From assembly GCA_944322725.1 (NCBI GenBank), contig CALUPU010000004.1, forward strand, positions 62,001 through 126,000: DNA of 64,000 bases, read 5' to 3'. Positions within the stretch are counted from its first letter, which is position 1. Every line of letters starts with the position of its first letter. Of this stretch, positions 1 to 8,377 are shown piece after piece. The translations under genes and the position numbers were made by a program. Origin of the DNA: Candidatus Gastranaerophilales bacterium. GTDB taxonomy: Bacteria; Cyanobacteriota; Vampirovibrionia; Gastranaerophilales; Gastranaerophilaceae. The notes below the pieces were generated by a model. That model worked only from the letters and a program-made list of their open reading frames with translations, was not told where the DNA came from and made no database searches.

Positions 1-1
1 C

Positions 2-619
2 AGCAGGGAATTAGATTATAAGCTTTTTTATAAAGTTGTTAATACTGCATATTATGGTATACCGCAGACCAGAGAACGTTTTATTTGTGTCGGTGTAAAA
101 AAACATTTAAAAGATTTTGTTTTTCCTGAAGAAACACATTATGATCCTAGCAAATATAACCCTGATACGGATAAAAATAAAAAGAAATGGGTAACATGTG
201 GTGATGCAATCGGAGATTTAGATATTGATTTGCCAGAAGATATTAATATGCAGGCTGGTTCTAAGCATAAGGATTTGTTAAAACTTGTACCTCCTGGGGA
301 TAATTATTTGTATTTTACAAAGGAGAGAGGATATAAAAAACCTATTTTTAAATGGCGTTCAAGATACTGGTCGTTTTTATTGAAACTTTCTCCAGAAAGA
401 CCATCTTGGACTATTCAGGCAAGTCATTCTAATAATATGGGACCATTCCACTGGAAAAACAGATTTTTAAGAATTAATGAAATAAAGCGTATACAAACAT
501 TTGCTGATGATTATGAACTGACAGGTTCTTACTTAGAACAATGGAGGCAAATTGGTAATGCTGTGCCTCCTAGACTTGCTTATATAATAGCTAGTGAAAT
601 AAAAAAACAGTTTTTTTAA
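2..619 (+). CDS. DNA (cytosine-5-)-methyltransferase, C-terminal part (5' end outside window)
   Basis: The frame is open from the first bases of the window, so the gene starts upstream. The visible part carries two late C5-methyltransferase motifs: motif VIII, seen as YGIPQTRERF near the beginning, and motif X, QIGNAVPPRLA, just before the stop. The catalytic PCQ and ENV motifs must lie in the missing part. The product would transfer a methyl group from SAM to cytosine in DNA, probably as one half of a restriction-modification pair. No restriction gene follows it here, because the next gene is a protease. It is distinct from the second C5 methyltransferase at 41 kb. The family is clear; the target sequence cannot be told. 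Confidence 0.9.
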   Translation, partial: SRELDYKLFYKVVNTAYYGIPQTRERFICVGVKKHLKDFVFPEETHYDPSKYNPDTDKNKKKWVTCGDAIGDLDIDLPEDINMQAGSKHKDLLKLVPPGDNYLYFTKERGYKKPIFKWRSRYWSFLLKLSPERPSWTIQASHSNNMGPFHWKNRFLRINEIKRIQTFADDYELTGSYLEQWRQIGNAVPPRLAYIIASEIKKQFF

Positions 620-733
620 TTATATTCTAGATGTTAAGGTATAAACTTTTGTAACAATTCGAGCAGATTTTTTAAAAGATTTTGGCAACGTGCCGATATA
701 GTAATTAGTGAAGTAATTACTACAGGTCTTATT

Positions 734-2797
734 ATGTTCAGATTTATAAAAGCTGAAAATATAGAAAAGTCTTCTCAAGATTATAATTCCGGTAAAAAAT
801 TGACTATCGGTCAAACCGGCAAGACTTTTGGTATAAGTATATTCGGTAACGGTTTTGCTATAGATGAAGCTTTTGAAGATATTCTAAAAGATTACGATAC
901 AGACAATAACAACATTCTGGACGAAAATGAAGTGCAGGCTTTTAAAAAAGCTGTATCAGATGCAGCCGGTGATGATAATATTCTTGATGAAAAAGAATTG
1001 AACAGATTGTTTACTAAATCCGAAAAAACTACAGAGTTTTCGGAAAAATCATCAGCGTTGTTTAAGGCGCTTGTTGTTACTCTGCAAAATGGAGCAGAAA
1101 ATCTGAAAGTTTACACCCACGGCGAAGACAGAAGTATTTCTTCAATAAAAGAGGATGGTTCCGGTGTGCGTGCATCTTTATTTAAAATTCGCAGCAGCAA
1201 TGATGACGGTTACAGAGTTGAAATTTTTTCGCAAGGTGGTAAAAGAAAAGAACTGATTACATGTACGAATTGTGATTTGCGTGAAGGTTCAGATATTTCA
1301 CCTAAAGAGGGAAATTTTACTTCACACGTCATATATGATGATTCTGGTAAAGTCAAGGAACAGTCCGGTATTTATCACGGTGATGAAAGAATTAATCCGT
1401 ATACGGAACATACGTTTTTTGAATACTCTGAAAACGGAAAGCTTGTAAAAAAATATAACACTCACAACAACATGAAGTCTGATTATAGAATGTCTGAAAT
1501 TACCCGTTACGGTGAGAATGACAATATTATTGAAAAATATATTTCTACACAAAAAAACGGATTGAACAGAACGGAATTAATGAAATACAACAGTGACGGA
1601 GGAACAATAATCAGCAAAAAGATAAAAAAAGAAAAACAGGATGTTGTTATTATCGAAGAATATGAAGGTGCTAATCTGGACAACAGACTGGATTTTCTTC
1701 CCTCCAAAACAAGTGTCTACGACAAAAAAACAGGAGAACTTAAATCTGTTGTAACAAATAAATTTGACGAACAGGGTATTTTAGTCGGTAAAATTGTAGA
1801 GGATAAAATAAATAATACAACTAAAGAATATGAATACGGTGCGCCTGATTCGGTTATCGAAAATGCATCGCAGGGCGGTATAGGTAATTGCTTCTTTCTT
1901 GAAACAATAAACTCTTTGAATACTGTTAATGAAGGTCAAAAAATTATTAATAATGCAATTACTAAGGATACGATAACAGATGAAAACGGCGCTACGCAGA
2001 CAATATATAAAGTCGCTTTTGCGGGTGTGCCGCAAATTAAAAAGGATTTGAGTAAAGGTGTTAGAAATTTCCCTGAAGAAAAAATATTTATAAAACCCGA
2101 ATATATAGTAACGGAAGAAGAATTGACAGAAGCCTCTCTTCGTGCCGGAAGAGACTATTCTGCCGGAGATAAAGATGTTCTTCTGTATGAAGTTGCGTAC
2201 TCCAAATACCGTAAAGACGCTGCTGAAACAATGCGGGTAAATAACGAATCAATGCAGTCAATAGCCTCTTCTTCTGACTTGATTGCAGGTCTTGATATTG
2301 CCAGAGGCTGGGGTGAGAATCCAGAGAATATCGGCGGAGGAGGAGTTATAGGACTGACTATGTATTTATTTACAGGTAGAAAATCTGATGCGTATTTTAG
2401 CAAGGCTGACACACTGCCTGTATGCAATATTGACTCGGATGGGAATTTGTCTGCAGTTGATGGCAGCAGATTCCGCTGGGCTACAAATACTATAAAAGAA
2501 GATTCGAATGTTTTTGATAAACGCTATGATGATATAGACAGGGTAATGAATATTTTAAAAAAAGACGCTAAAAAAGATGGAACTTTTAAAAATTATGCCG
2601 TAGAAGCATCTATAGCAGTGACAAGTCAGATAATAAACGGTCAGGAAGTAAAAGGCGGCAGCCATGCATTTACTGTTAAAGCTATTAAAGGCGATAAAGT
2701 TATTCTGATAAATCCATGGGATTCCTCTAAAGAGGTACAAATCAGCCTTGACGACTTTATGCATTCAGCACAAATGATAAATATGGTGAAGCTTTAA
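734..2797 (+). CDS. EF-hand plus calpain-like (C2 family) cysteine protease
   Basis: The 687-residue protein has two calcium-loop-like segments near the N-terminus: DYDTDNNNILDENE (about residues 53-66), a good EF-hand loop, and a weaker DAAGDDNILDEKE copy. A middle part of about 250 residues is rich in short beta-repeat-like stretches (for example YDDSGKVKEQSG). The C-terminal part has the calpain catalytic layout: QGGIGNCFFL with Cys386, SHAFTV with His644 and NPWD with Asn660. Papain-fold calpains use this Cys-His-Asn triad with Gln before the Cys, and that Gln is present. There is no signal peptide, so it is predicted to be cytoplasmic unless exported by another route. No strong ribosome site precedes the ATG. 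Bacterial calpain-like proteins are known but uncommon. The catalytic call is firm by motif; the calcium control is inferred. Confidence 0.82.
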   Translation: MFRFIKAENIEKSSQDYNSGKKLTIGQTGKTFGISIFGNGFAIDEAFEDILKDYDTDNNNILDENEVQAFKKAVSDAAGDDNILDEKELNRLFTKSEKTTEFSEKSSALFKALVVTLQNGAENLKVYTHGEDRSISSIKEDGSGVRASLFKIRSSNDDGYRVEIFSQGGKRKELITCTNCDLREGSDISPKEGNFTSHVIYDDSGKVKEQSGIYHGDERINPYTEHTFFEYSENGKLVKKYNTHNNMKSDYRMSEITRYGENDNIIEKYISTQKNGLNRTELMKYNSDGGTIISKKIKKEKQDVVIIEEYEGANLDNRLDFLPSKTSVYDKKTGELKSVVTNKFDEQGILVGKIVEDKINNTTKEYEYGAPDSVIENASQGGIGNCFFLETINSLNTVNEGQKIINNAITKDTITDENGATQTIYKVAFAGVPQIKKDLSKGVRNFPEEKIFIKPEYIVTEEELTEASLRAGRDYSAGDKDVLLYEVAYSKYRKDAAETMRVNNESMQSIASSSDLIAGLDIARGWGENPENIGGGGVIGLTMYLFTGRKSDAYFSKADTLPVCNIDSDGNLSAVDGSRFRWATNTIKEDSNVFDKRYDDIDRVMNILKKDAKKDGTFKNYAVEASIAVTSQIINGQEVKGGSHAFTVKAIKGDKVILINPWDSSKEVQISLDDFMHSAQMINMVKL

Positions 2798-2886
2798 TTT
2801 ATCGAACAGATTATAATAATTTAAAATAGCAAAATTTTTTATTCACGGGCATTCATTCCATTAGAGAAATAAAAAGGTTTTTTACA

Positions 2887-4538
2887 ATGGAAGTTTACCA
2901 GAATTATAAAAAGTACCGTTAGTATATCTCCGAATACCCGTAATGGAAAGAAAAACGCAATAACAAAGAAGCTAAAAGACAAGAATATCTAAAACGCCAC
3001 CCCGAAGCTATGAACCATGACGATTTGCAAAGAAGCAAAGTTCTTTTATGTTATAGATGTTATGGACGAGTATTCTCAAAAAAATGCATAAAATATTGAA
3101 GTTGCAACAGAAATGGCAGTTTCACAGCTATTGAATTTGCAAACCTGCTCGGTATCGGGCTTGGATTTTTAATAATGGTACTTCCTCAAGTAAAAAAAGG
3201 ACTCAATGCACTGGGTAACAAATACCCTAAAATTGGACGCGGAGTTCAATTCCTGCCTGTTGTGCTGGGCTATGTTGCAAGTATTATCGCAAGTTTCCCT
3301 ATTATGGCATGGGCAGCAAAAACACAGGTAGGAGCATCCCGTAAAGGCAGGTTGAAGCTATGCGAACAGACCTAAAAAATCCTAACAGCTTTGCTGTGTT
3401 GACTGAAGACCAGATAAAAAAAGCGAAAGAAGATGCAAAAAGCATAGTTCTGCCTGAAGAAAAAGATAAAAAAGATTTAATAAACCTCGGTTTTAAAGAA
3501 ACTTTCAAAAACCTCAAAAAACTCATTAAAAAAGATAAAGTTTATGAAGCCCAAAAAGCTGCATTTGAGGCGCAGTTGAATGAAAACCAAAAGCATTTTA
3601 ACGACCCGATTTCAGAAAAAGACATAAAAAAAGCAAAACGTGACCAACAACTTTTGACAAAACTTGTTGAAAAAATCGATATCGCATCACAGGATTATGC
3701 AGAAAACGTTGAAATGGCAACAAACATCGTTCAAGGTTCAGCGTTTGCCGGAGGTGTATTTACAGGGTGGATTGCCAAAAAGGCAGCAAAACTCTTTAGA
3801 ATGAACCCTGCTAACAAAATAACACAGGTATTGCCTTATGTTGTGGGTATTATGGTTACATTACCTGTAACGATTTTTGCAGCAAAAATCCAGAAACAAG
3901 CCGCACGTGTCGGTCGTTTTAAAGAAAGACAGGAACTTTTAAAGAACCCGCAAATACTTGTGTATGTCTATGATAAAAAAGCAGACGAAATTCAAGATGC
4001 AAAACCGCTTGAAGAAAAGAAAAAGCCCGGATTCATAAAATTCCTTATTCAGGCATATAAAGACAATAAAATTTACGAAGCATATATGAAAAAAGAGGGT
4101 ATAGAAGACAAAAAGCTGCACAAAGCGATAGACAATCTTCAACTTTCAGAAGCACAACTTAAAGAAGCGAAAGCGTTACAACAAAATACGTTCAAAACAT
4201 TCAATAAAGTAGATGAAAAATCACAAACTTACGCAGAAAGTGTTGAGGCACTGGGGCAAAGTATACAGATTCCGATTGCGCTGTTTGGTTCATTGCTTAG
4301 TATGGGCTTAGCATTCTTGTTTAACAGACAATTGATAAGGAACCCTGCTAAAGTTAATGATAAAAACATGATGAATATTATGACAGGTGTTATTGGTAAA
4401 GCATTAACAGGTATGATTGCAGGTTTGGCACCGGTGTTTGTTACAGAGTACTACATCACAAAAGAACAGAAAAAAGCTTCACGAGTAGCAGATATGCTTG
4501 CAATCAAAGAATTAAACGACTACAGGCACTTTGTATAA
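2887..4538 (+). pseudogene. Decayed gene for a modular, repeated membrane protein
   Basis: The intact 3' part (3360-4538) encodes two homologous modules. Each has a lysine-rich helical linker, a motif of the form D..SQ.YAE.VE, a pair of hydrophobic helices and a Q..A.R.GR/AD tail. Upstream, in changing frames, a third copy of the module is readable: EVYQNYKKYR, then IDVMDEYSQKNA, NIEVATEMAV, then IEFANLLGIGLGF and on to ASRKGR at about 3350. It is broken by stops near 2920, 2941 and 3099 and by at least two frameshifts, one near 3125 and one near 3355 where ASRKGR should continue into AMRTDLKNPNSF. The 392-residue remnant could still be translated from 3360, but no ribosome site precedes it. 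I do not recognise the family; the modules suggest an integral membrane protein. The 5' limit is uncertain. Confidence 0.72.
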
Positions 4539-4661
4539 TCAAGTAACTTTCGACCCACAAACGCTCTCGCTGTGTTGATTATTTAAAATAATCGTACTGT
4601 ATGTCATAATCAAAATACTCATAAAAATACAGTTAAAATACAAAGAATTTTTCCGCAATAA

Positions 4662-4687
4662 AAAAAACTCTCATTAGAGAGTTTTTT
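4662..4687. terminator. Bidirectional hairpin terminator
   Basis: AAAAAACTCTC and GAGAGTTTTTT are perfect arms around a four-base loop. It gives a U-run in both directions, ending the tRNA-Gln transcript on the minus strand and possibly the decayed gene on the plus strand. Confidence 0.8.
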
Positions 4688-4689
4688 AT

Positions 4690-4765
4690 TGGCTGGGGCG
4701 GAAGGATTCGAACCTCCGGAATGGCTGGACCAAAACCAGCTGCCTTACCACTTGGCGACGCCCCA
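4690..4765 (-). tRNA. tRNA-Gln (anticodon TTG)
   Basis: Read on the minus strand it folds as a full cloverleaf. The acceptor TGGGGCG pairs with CGCCCCA, the anticodon loop TTTTGGT gives TTG, and the T-arm contains GGTTCGAATCC. CCA is encoded. A consensus promoter lies upstream and a hairpin terminator directly downstream. Confidence 0.95.
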
Positions 4766-4806
4766 ATATATAATTTTACTAAATGCCCGATGCATCTGTA
4801 TTATAT

Positions 4807-4835
4807 ATAGTATAGGGCACATGATAGCATGTCAA
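4807..4835 (-). promoter_or_regulatory. Promoter of tRNA-Gln(TTG)
   Basis: On the minus strand TTGACA is followed after 17 bases by TACTAT, close to the sigma-70 consensus. It lies 40-70 bases before the tRNA and just past the end of the small cysteine-rich gene. Confidence 0.65.
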
Positions 4836-4838
4836 GGA

Positions 4839-5033
4839 TTATTTAAATAAACCAAGCTGCTCTCCTGTACAGCTTTTCTTATAGATTTCATAATCAAAGC
4901 AGCCTATGTCGTTTATTGCCACAGGATTATTTGCAAGGTCTCTGATTCTGCCCTGTCCGACAGTACAGCGCTTTATGTATTTGCAGAAACTGCATATTTT
5001 CCAGTTCTTATCAAGATTCTTTTGTCGTGCCAT
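4839..5033 (-). CDS. Small cysteine-rich protein (64 aa), function unknown
   Basis: The protein has Cys14-x2-Cys17 and Cys23 near the N-terminus, then a GCFDYE segment with Cys45 and a last Cys54. This spacing suggests a metal or iron-sulfur site. It is basic at the start and has no membrane segment. The gene sits between pfp and the tRNA-Gln promoter with no clear Shine-Dalgarno sequence, right after the pfp terminator. I do not recognise a named family. The ordered cysteines and the CFDYE end argue that it is real rather than chance. Confidence 0.5.
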   Translation of the reverse strand: MARQKNLDKNWKICSFCKYIKRCTVGQGRIRDLANNPVAINDIGCFDYEIYKKSCTGEQLGLFK

Positions 5034-5050
5034 GTTTAAATTTTACAATA

Positions 5051-5085
5051 AAAAACAGGTGCCTGTTAAGAACACCTGCTTTTTA
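5051..5085 (-). terminator. Rho-independent terminator of pfp
   Basis: On the minus strand CAGGTG and CACCTG pair around an 11-base loop and are followed by a run of T. It starts 14 bases after the pfp stop codon. Confidence 0.75.
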
Positions 5086-5098
5086 TCATAATAATAAT

Positions 5099-6778
5099 TT
5101 ATACAGAGGCTGGTACAGCTTCTCTTTCCAGTTTCAGAGTTTGTGTTGTAATATCACATACTTCTGCAGGACCCCAGTACTGAATAGAGCCGGGGAATAA
5201 ATATTTGTCATTCATCGCCCAGTCTTCTCTGTTTGCTTCAAGTTTTTTGAATACAGGACCGTCCAGTCTTACGAGAGCTTTTTGGATAACGGGCTTCATA
5301 TGACCGTGGCGTTTTTCCATATTCATCATCATTGTAAGAGGAACACCTCCTGCAATCCATTCTGTAGAAGGCGCTGTAAGGTTTCTTACAGAAGACAGAT
5401 AACCTGTAAGACCTGATTGAATCAATGCATAAGCGTTGAAACCGAGCGCATAACAATAGTTTGCATCAAAGTTTGAAGGGAAAGCACATCTTCCTTCGTA
5501 ACCAAAGAAATGACACTGGTCGGAGAATTTACCCATAAACTCGCCCTGTGCTTTCATTTCGTCCAATTTAACTTTAATCATTTCGATTAACAGTTTTTCT
5601 GTTTCAATTTTAGAAACCTGAACATTTCCGTGAGGGTCTCTGTCCATAAGCAGCTGTGCCTTGATTAAAACAGGCAGAGATTCAAAAACGGCAGCGTTTG
5701 CAGGTTCGAGTCTGCTTTCGATAAAGTTAAATTTGTCGGCAGGAACTGTTAATTTGTTGTAAGAAGCGTCCTGTTCAAGTGTTGACATAACATCGTTGAG
5801 GTTTGAAATCATTGTTTTCATTTCAGGGATAAATTCAATCAAACCTTCCGGAATCAATGCCACACCAAAGTTTTTACCTGCATTTGCACGTTTTGCTATG
5901 ATGTCAGCCATATAATCAACGATTTGCTTGAGTGACATTTTCTTTTCTTCAACTTCTTCAGAAATTAAAGTAATGTTAGGTTGTGTCTGCAAAGCAACTT
6001 CAAGAGCAACGTGAGTAGCACTTCTGCCCATAACTTTAACAAAGTGCCAGTATTTTTTAGCTGAATTAACGTCTCTTTGAATATTTCCGACAAGTTCTGC
6101 ATAAGTTTTTGTTGCAGTGTCAAACCCGAAAGAAATTTCGATTTGTTCGTTTTTCAAGTCGCCATCGATTGTTTTGGGACATCCGATAACCTGAACACCT
6201 GCATTTTTAGCAACAAACCATTCTGCAAGCATTGCCGCGTTAGTGTTAGAATCGTCACCCCCGATAATAACAATGCCCGAGATATTTAATTTTTTGCAGT
6301 TTTCAAGTGATTTTTCAAACTGTTCTTCTGTTTCGAGTTTTGTTCTACCAGAGCCGATAATATCGAAGCCGCCGGTGTTTCTGTAAGCGTCAATGATTTC
6401 ATCAGTGAATTCAATGTACTGTCCGTCAATGATACCGGAAGGACCGCCTAAGAAACCGTATAATTTGCTTTCAGGATTAGCCTGTTTCAAAGCATCATAC
6501 AAGCCTGCAACAACATTGTGACCGCCGGGAGCCTGACCGCCTGAAAGGATTACACCCACATTTCTTGCGGCAAAGCTTTGTTCTTCGCTGGATTTGAATG
6601 TAACTGTACATCCGCCGTATGTGTTTACGAATAATTTTTTAATCTGCTCCTGATCTTTAACGCATTCTGTTTTGTCTCCTTCAATAACTGCCGCTTTTTT
6701 AATGCCGGCGGCCAGAGTTGAAGGCAATACAGGTTTAAAGCCCAGTCTTGCTTTTTGCAAAGGTGATAATTCTGTCAT
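5099..6778 (-). CDS. pfp: Diphosphate--fructose-6-phosphate 1-phosphotransferase, long form
   Basis: This cytoplasmic enzyme interconverts fructose 6-phosphate and fructose 1,6-bisphosphate with pyrophosphate as phosphoryl donor, giving reversible glycolysis. The 559-residue length fits the long group II (plant/Bacteroidetes-like) enzymes. Visible motifs are [10 protein letters not shown] (79-88), GGDDSNTNA (173-181), [10 protein letters not shown] (201-210) with catalytic Asp205, and MGR (250-252). The second Asp in GGDDS and the Lys of PKTID are the known signature of PPi use; ATP-dependent enzymes have GGDGS and G at these places. The gene stands alone, with its own terminator and an RBS-like GAGG before the ATG. 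Confidence 0.95.
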   Translation of the reverse strand: MTELSPLQKARLGFKPVLPSTLAAGIKKAAVIEGDKTECVKDQEQIKKLFVNTYGGCTVTFKSSEEQSFAARNVGVILSGGQAPGGHNVVAGLYDALKQANPESKLYGFLGGPSGIIDGQYIEFTDEIIDAYRNTGGFDIIGSGRTKLETEEQFEKSLENCKKLNISGIVIIGGDDSNTNAAMLAEWFVAKNAGVQVIGCPKTIDGDLKNEQIEISFGFDTATKTYAELVGNIQRDVNSAKKYWHFVKVMGRSATHVALEVALQTQPNITLISEEVEEKKMSLKQIVDYMADIIAKRANAGKNFGVALIPEGLIEFIPEMKTMISNLNDVMSTLEQDASYNKLTVPADKFNFIESRLEPANAAVFESLPVLIKAQLLMDRDPHGNVQVSKIETEKLLIEMIKVKLDEMKAQGEFMGKFSDQCHFFGYEGRCAFPSNFDANYCYALGFNAYALIQSGLTGYLSSVRNLTAPSTEWIAGGVPLTMMMNMEKRHGHMKPVIQKALVRLDGPVFKKLEANREDWAMNDKYLFPGSIQYWGPAEVCDITTQTLKLEREAVPASV

Positions 6779-6855
6779 AATTTACTAACCTCATGTTATT
6801 TAACAATTACATGTAAGATTCTAGCATGAAAACAATATCGGGCGTCTTAAACATA

Positions 6856-6905
6856 TTGTTAAGTTTTATTAACAAACTTTTTCTCAAAAAGGCAATTTTT
6901 AACTG
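6856..6905 (+). promoter_or_regulatory. Upstream control region with inverted repeat, shared motif type
   Basis: TTGTTAA and TTAACAA form an inverted repeat with a six-base spacer (6856-6875), followed by AAAAAGGCAATTTTT (6888-6902) and a TATATTAATAC stretch. Closely similar pieces precede the genes at 18490 and 20514. A small hairpin, AAAGACT/AGTCTTT, lies in the later leader near 6945-6966. The role is inferred from similarity only. Confidence 0.35.
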
Positions 6906-7009
6906 AAAAAATTTTTTATATTAATACAGGAACGAGGAATCCAAAAAGACTAAATAAAAAGTCTTTGTTTACAGAGGAAATAACTTAAGGACTATTAGGG
7001 GATAACATT

Positions 7010-8257
7010 ATGGTTAACGGAATTAATTTAAACGGACAAAATAGTTGGGGTTGTAATCCATATATGTTGCGTTACAATCCTGTTCCAACTGAATTATGGT
7101 CTTTTGACCTATCTTGTATGTCTCCTCAAGATAGTATAGGCACTATAAACGATATAGGGCTTTTCAACTTTGATGTTGCTACTAACAATCTTGTAAATCA
7201 AACGGCTGCGTTAAGCTCCAAAATTGTGCCTTATTTGACTGCTTTTCAGGCGAATATATCTTCACAATATCAACAGATAATGGGTCTGCTTTCAAGACCT
7301 GCGACACCCAATATGTTTTTAAATCCTTGGATTTATAATCCTTTTGACAACAATTTTGGTGCTGTAAATAATTCTGGAAAAATAAGCTACAAAGATAAAA
7401 TTGATGAATCTGACGTGGCTACATATATTGGTAAATTAGGAAATGATCCTAAATGGAAAGCTGCTTTAAATGAAAAAATAAAGCTTGATGATGGTACAGA
7501 AGTGACTATTTTACAAAGACTTGTTGACTTATGCCATGACTATCTTACAAATGAAGATCCTGAATTGAGTGCAGAAGAATTCGCACAAATTCAAGAAATT
7601 GCAGGTAAATACGGTAAAACAGGCAAAATTTCAAGAGAAGATTTCCTTACTCTCAAAAAAATAGTAGAAGCTCATACAGGCAAAAAAGCTGATCCAAATG
7701 GCGCAGATGGTGATAAGATAGCTAGACCTGATAAATACCAAGCTGTATTGGACAATGCCGAAGCAGGTTCTCCGAATAATTACAAACAATTATCAAATTA
7801 TTTTAAAGACATCCTTTATAATGGGGATGCAACAGAAGACTCCTTGAACGAAGGTACAAAATTGATGGACAAATACAATGTACTCAATGTTGTACAGCAT
7901 TTCAAAAATGAATACGGACACCTTGAAGAAGAAAATATTATAGATGCAATATTTGCAGATACTTCTAGATGGGGTAATGTGACAGGATTAAATTGGATGA
8001 CAGATGATGCTAAACCTTCTGTGACAAGGATATCTGAGCTCTTGATTGACAGAACGAATGATATTATAGAAAAGAACCCACAAATGTCAGAAGAAGATAA
8101 AAATGCATTAAAAGCAAAAAGTGCAGCATTGTCCAATGCATTGGCAAATACAACTTCTCATAGTGATAGTAATAAAAAAGCTATTAGCGCTGCATTCCAA
8201 GATCTTGCTGATTCTTTAGAAAAAGTAGAAAACAGCATTTATGGAGAAGTTGAATAA
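7010..8257 (+). CDS. Orphan 415-aa protein with degenerate EF-hand-like segments
   Basis: No family is recognised. The first 120 residues are rich in Asn, Pro, Trp and Phe and look non-globular (for example NPWIYNPFDNNFG). The remainder is mostly helical and acidic. KYGKTGKISREDF (about residues 207-219) fits an EF-hand loop pattern with the Gly at position 6, Ile at 8 and an acidic residue at 12, but it lacks the usual early Asp residues. DPNGADGDKI follows soon after as a second possible calcium loop. No signal peptide or membrane helix is evident. AGGGG precedes the ATG by nine bases. The long leader and a terminator after the gene make it a single transcription unit. Confidence 0.75.
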   Translation: MVNGINLNGQNSWGCNPYMLRYNPVPTELWSFDLSCMSPQDSIGTINDIGLFNFDVATNNLVNQTAALSSKIVPYLTAFQANISSQYQQIMGLLSRPATPNMFLNPWIYNPFDNNFGAVNNSGKISYKDKIDESDVATYIGKLGNDPKWKAALNEKIKLDDGTEVTILQRLVDLCHDYLTNEDPELSAEEFAQIQEIAGKYGKTGKISREDFLTLKKIVEAHTGKKADPNGADGDKIARPDKYQAVLDNAEAGSPNNYKQLSNYFKDILYNGDATEDSLNEGTKLMDKYNVLNVVQHFKNEYGHLEEENIIDAIFADTSRWGNVTGLNWMTDDAKPSVTRISELLIDRTNDIIEKNPQMSEEDKNALKAKSAALSNALANTTSHSDSNKKAISAAFQDLADSLEKVENSIYGEVE

Positions 8258-8334
8258 TAAAAACAAAATGATATTAATTACAAATATATAAATAATTTAT
8301 TCCTCGGTTTATAATAGGTATGGTAGGTTTTTAA

Positions 8335-8362
8335 GGGCACATATTGTGCCCATTATTTTTTT
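8335..8362 (+). terminator. Rho-independent terminator
   Basis: GGGCACA and TGTGCCC pair around TAT, followed by ATTATTTTTTT. It closes the orphan gene at 7010-8257 and lies only 16 bases before the nadE start. Confidence 0.8.
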
Positions 8363-8377
8363 GTTAAAATTAAAACC

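Noticed and set aside
3175-3375. A separate 66-residue gene
   Set aside because: It is a fragment of the decayed modular membrane gene; its end is created by a frameshift and its last residues do not match the module tail.
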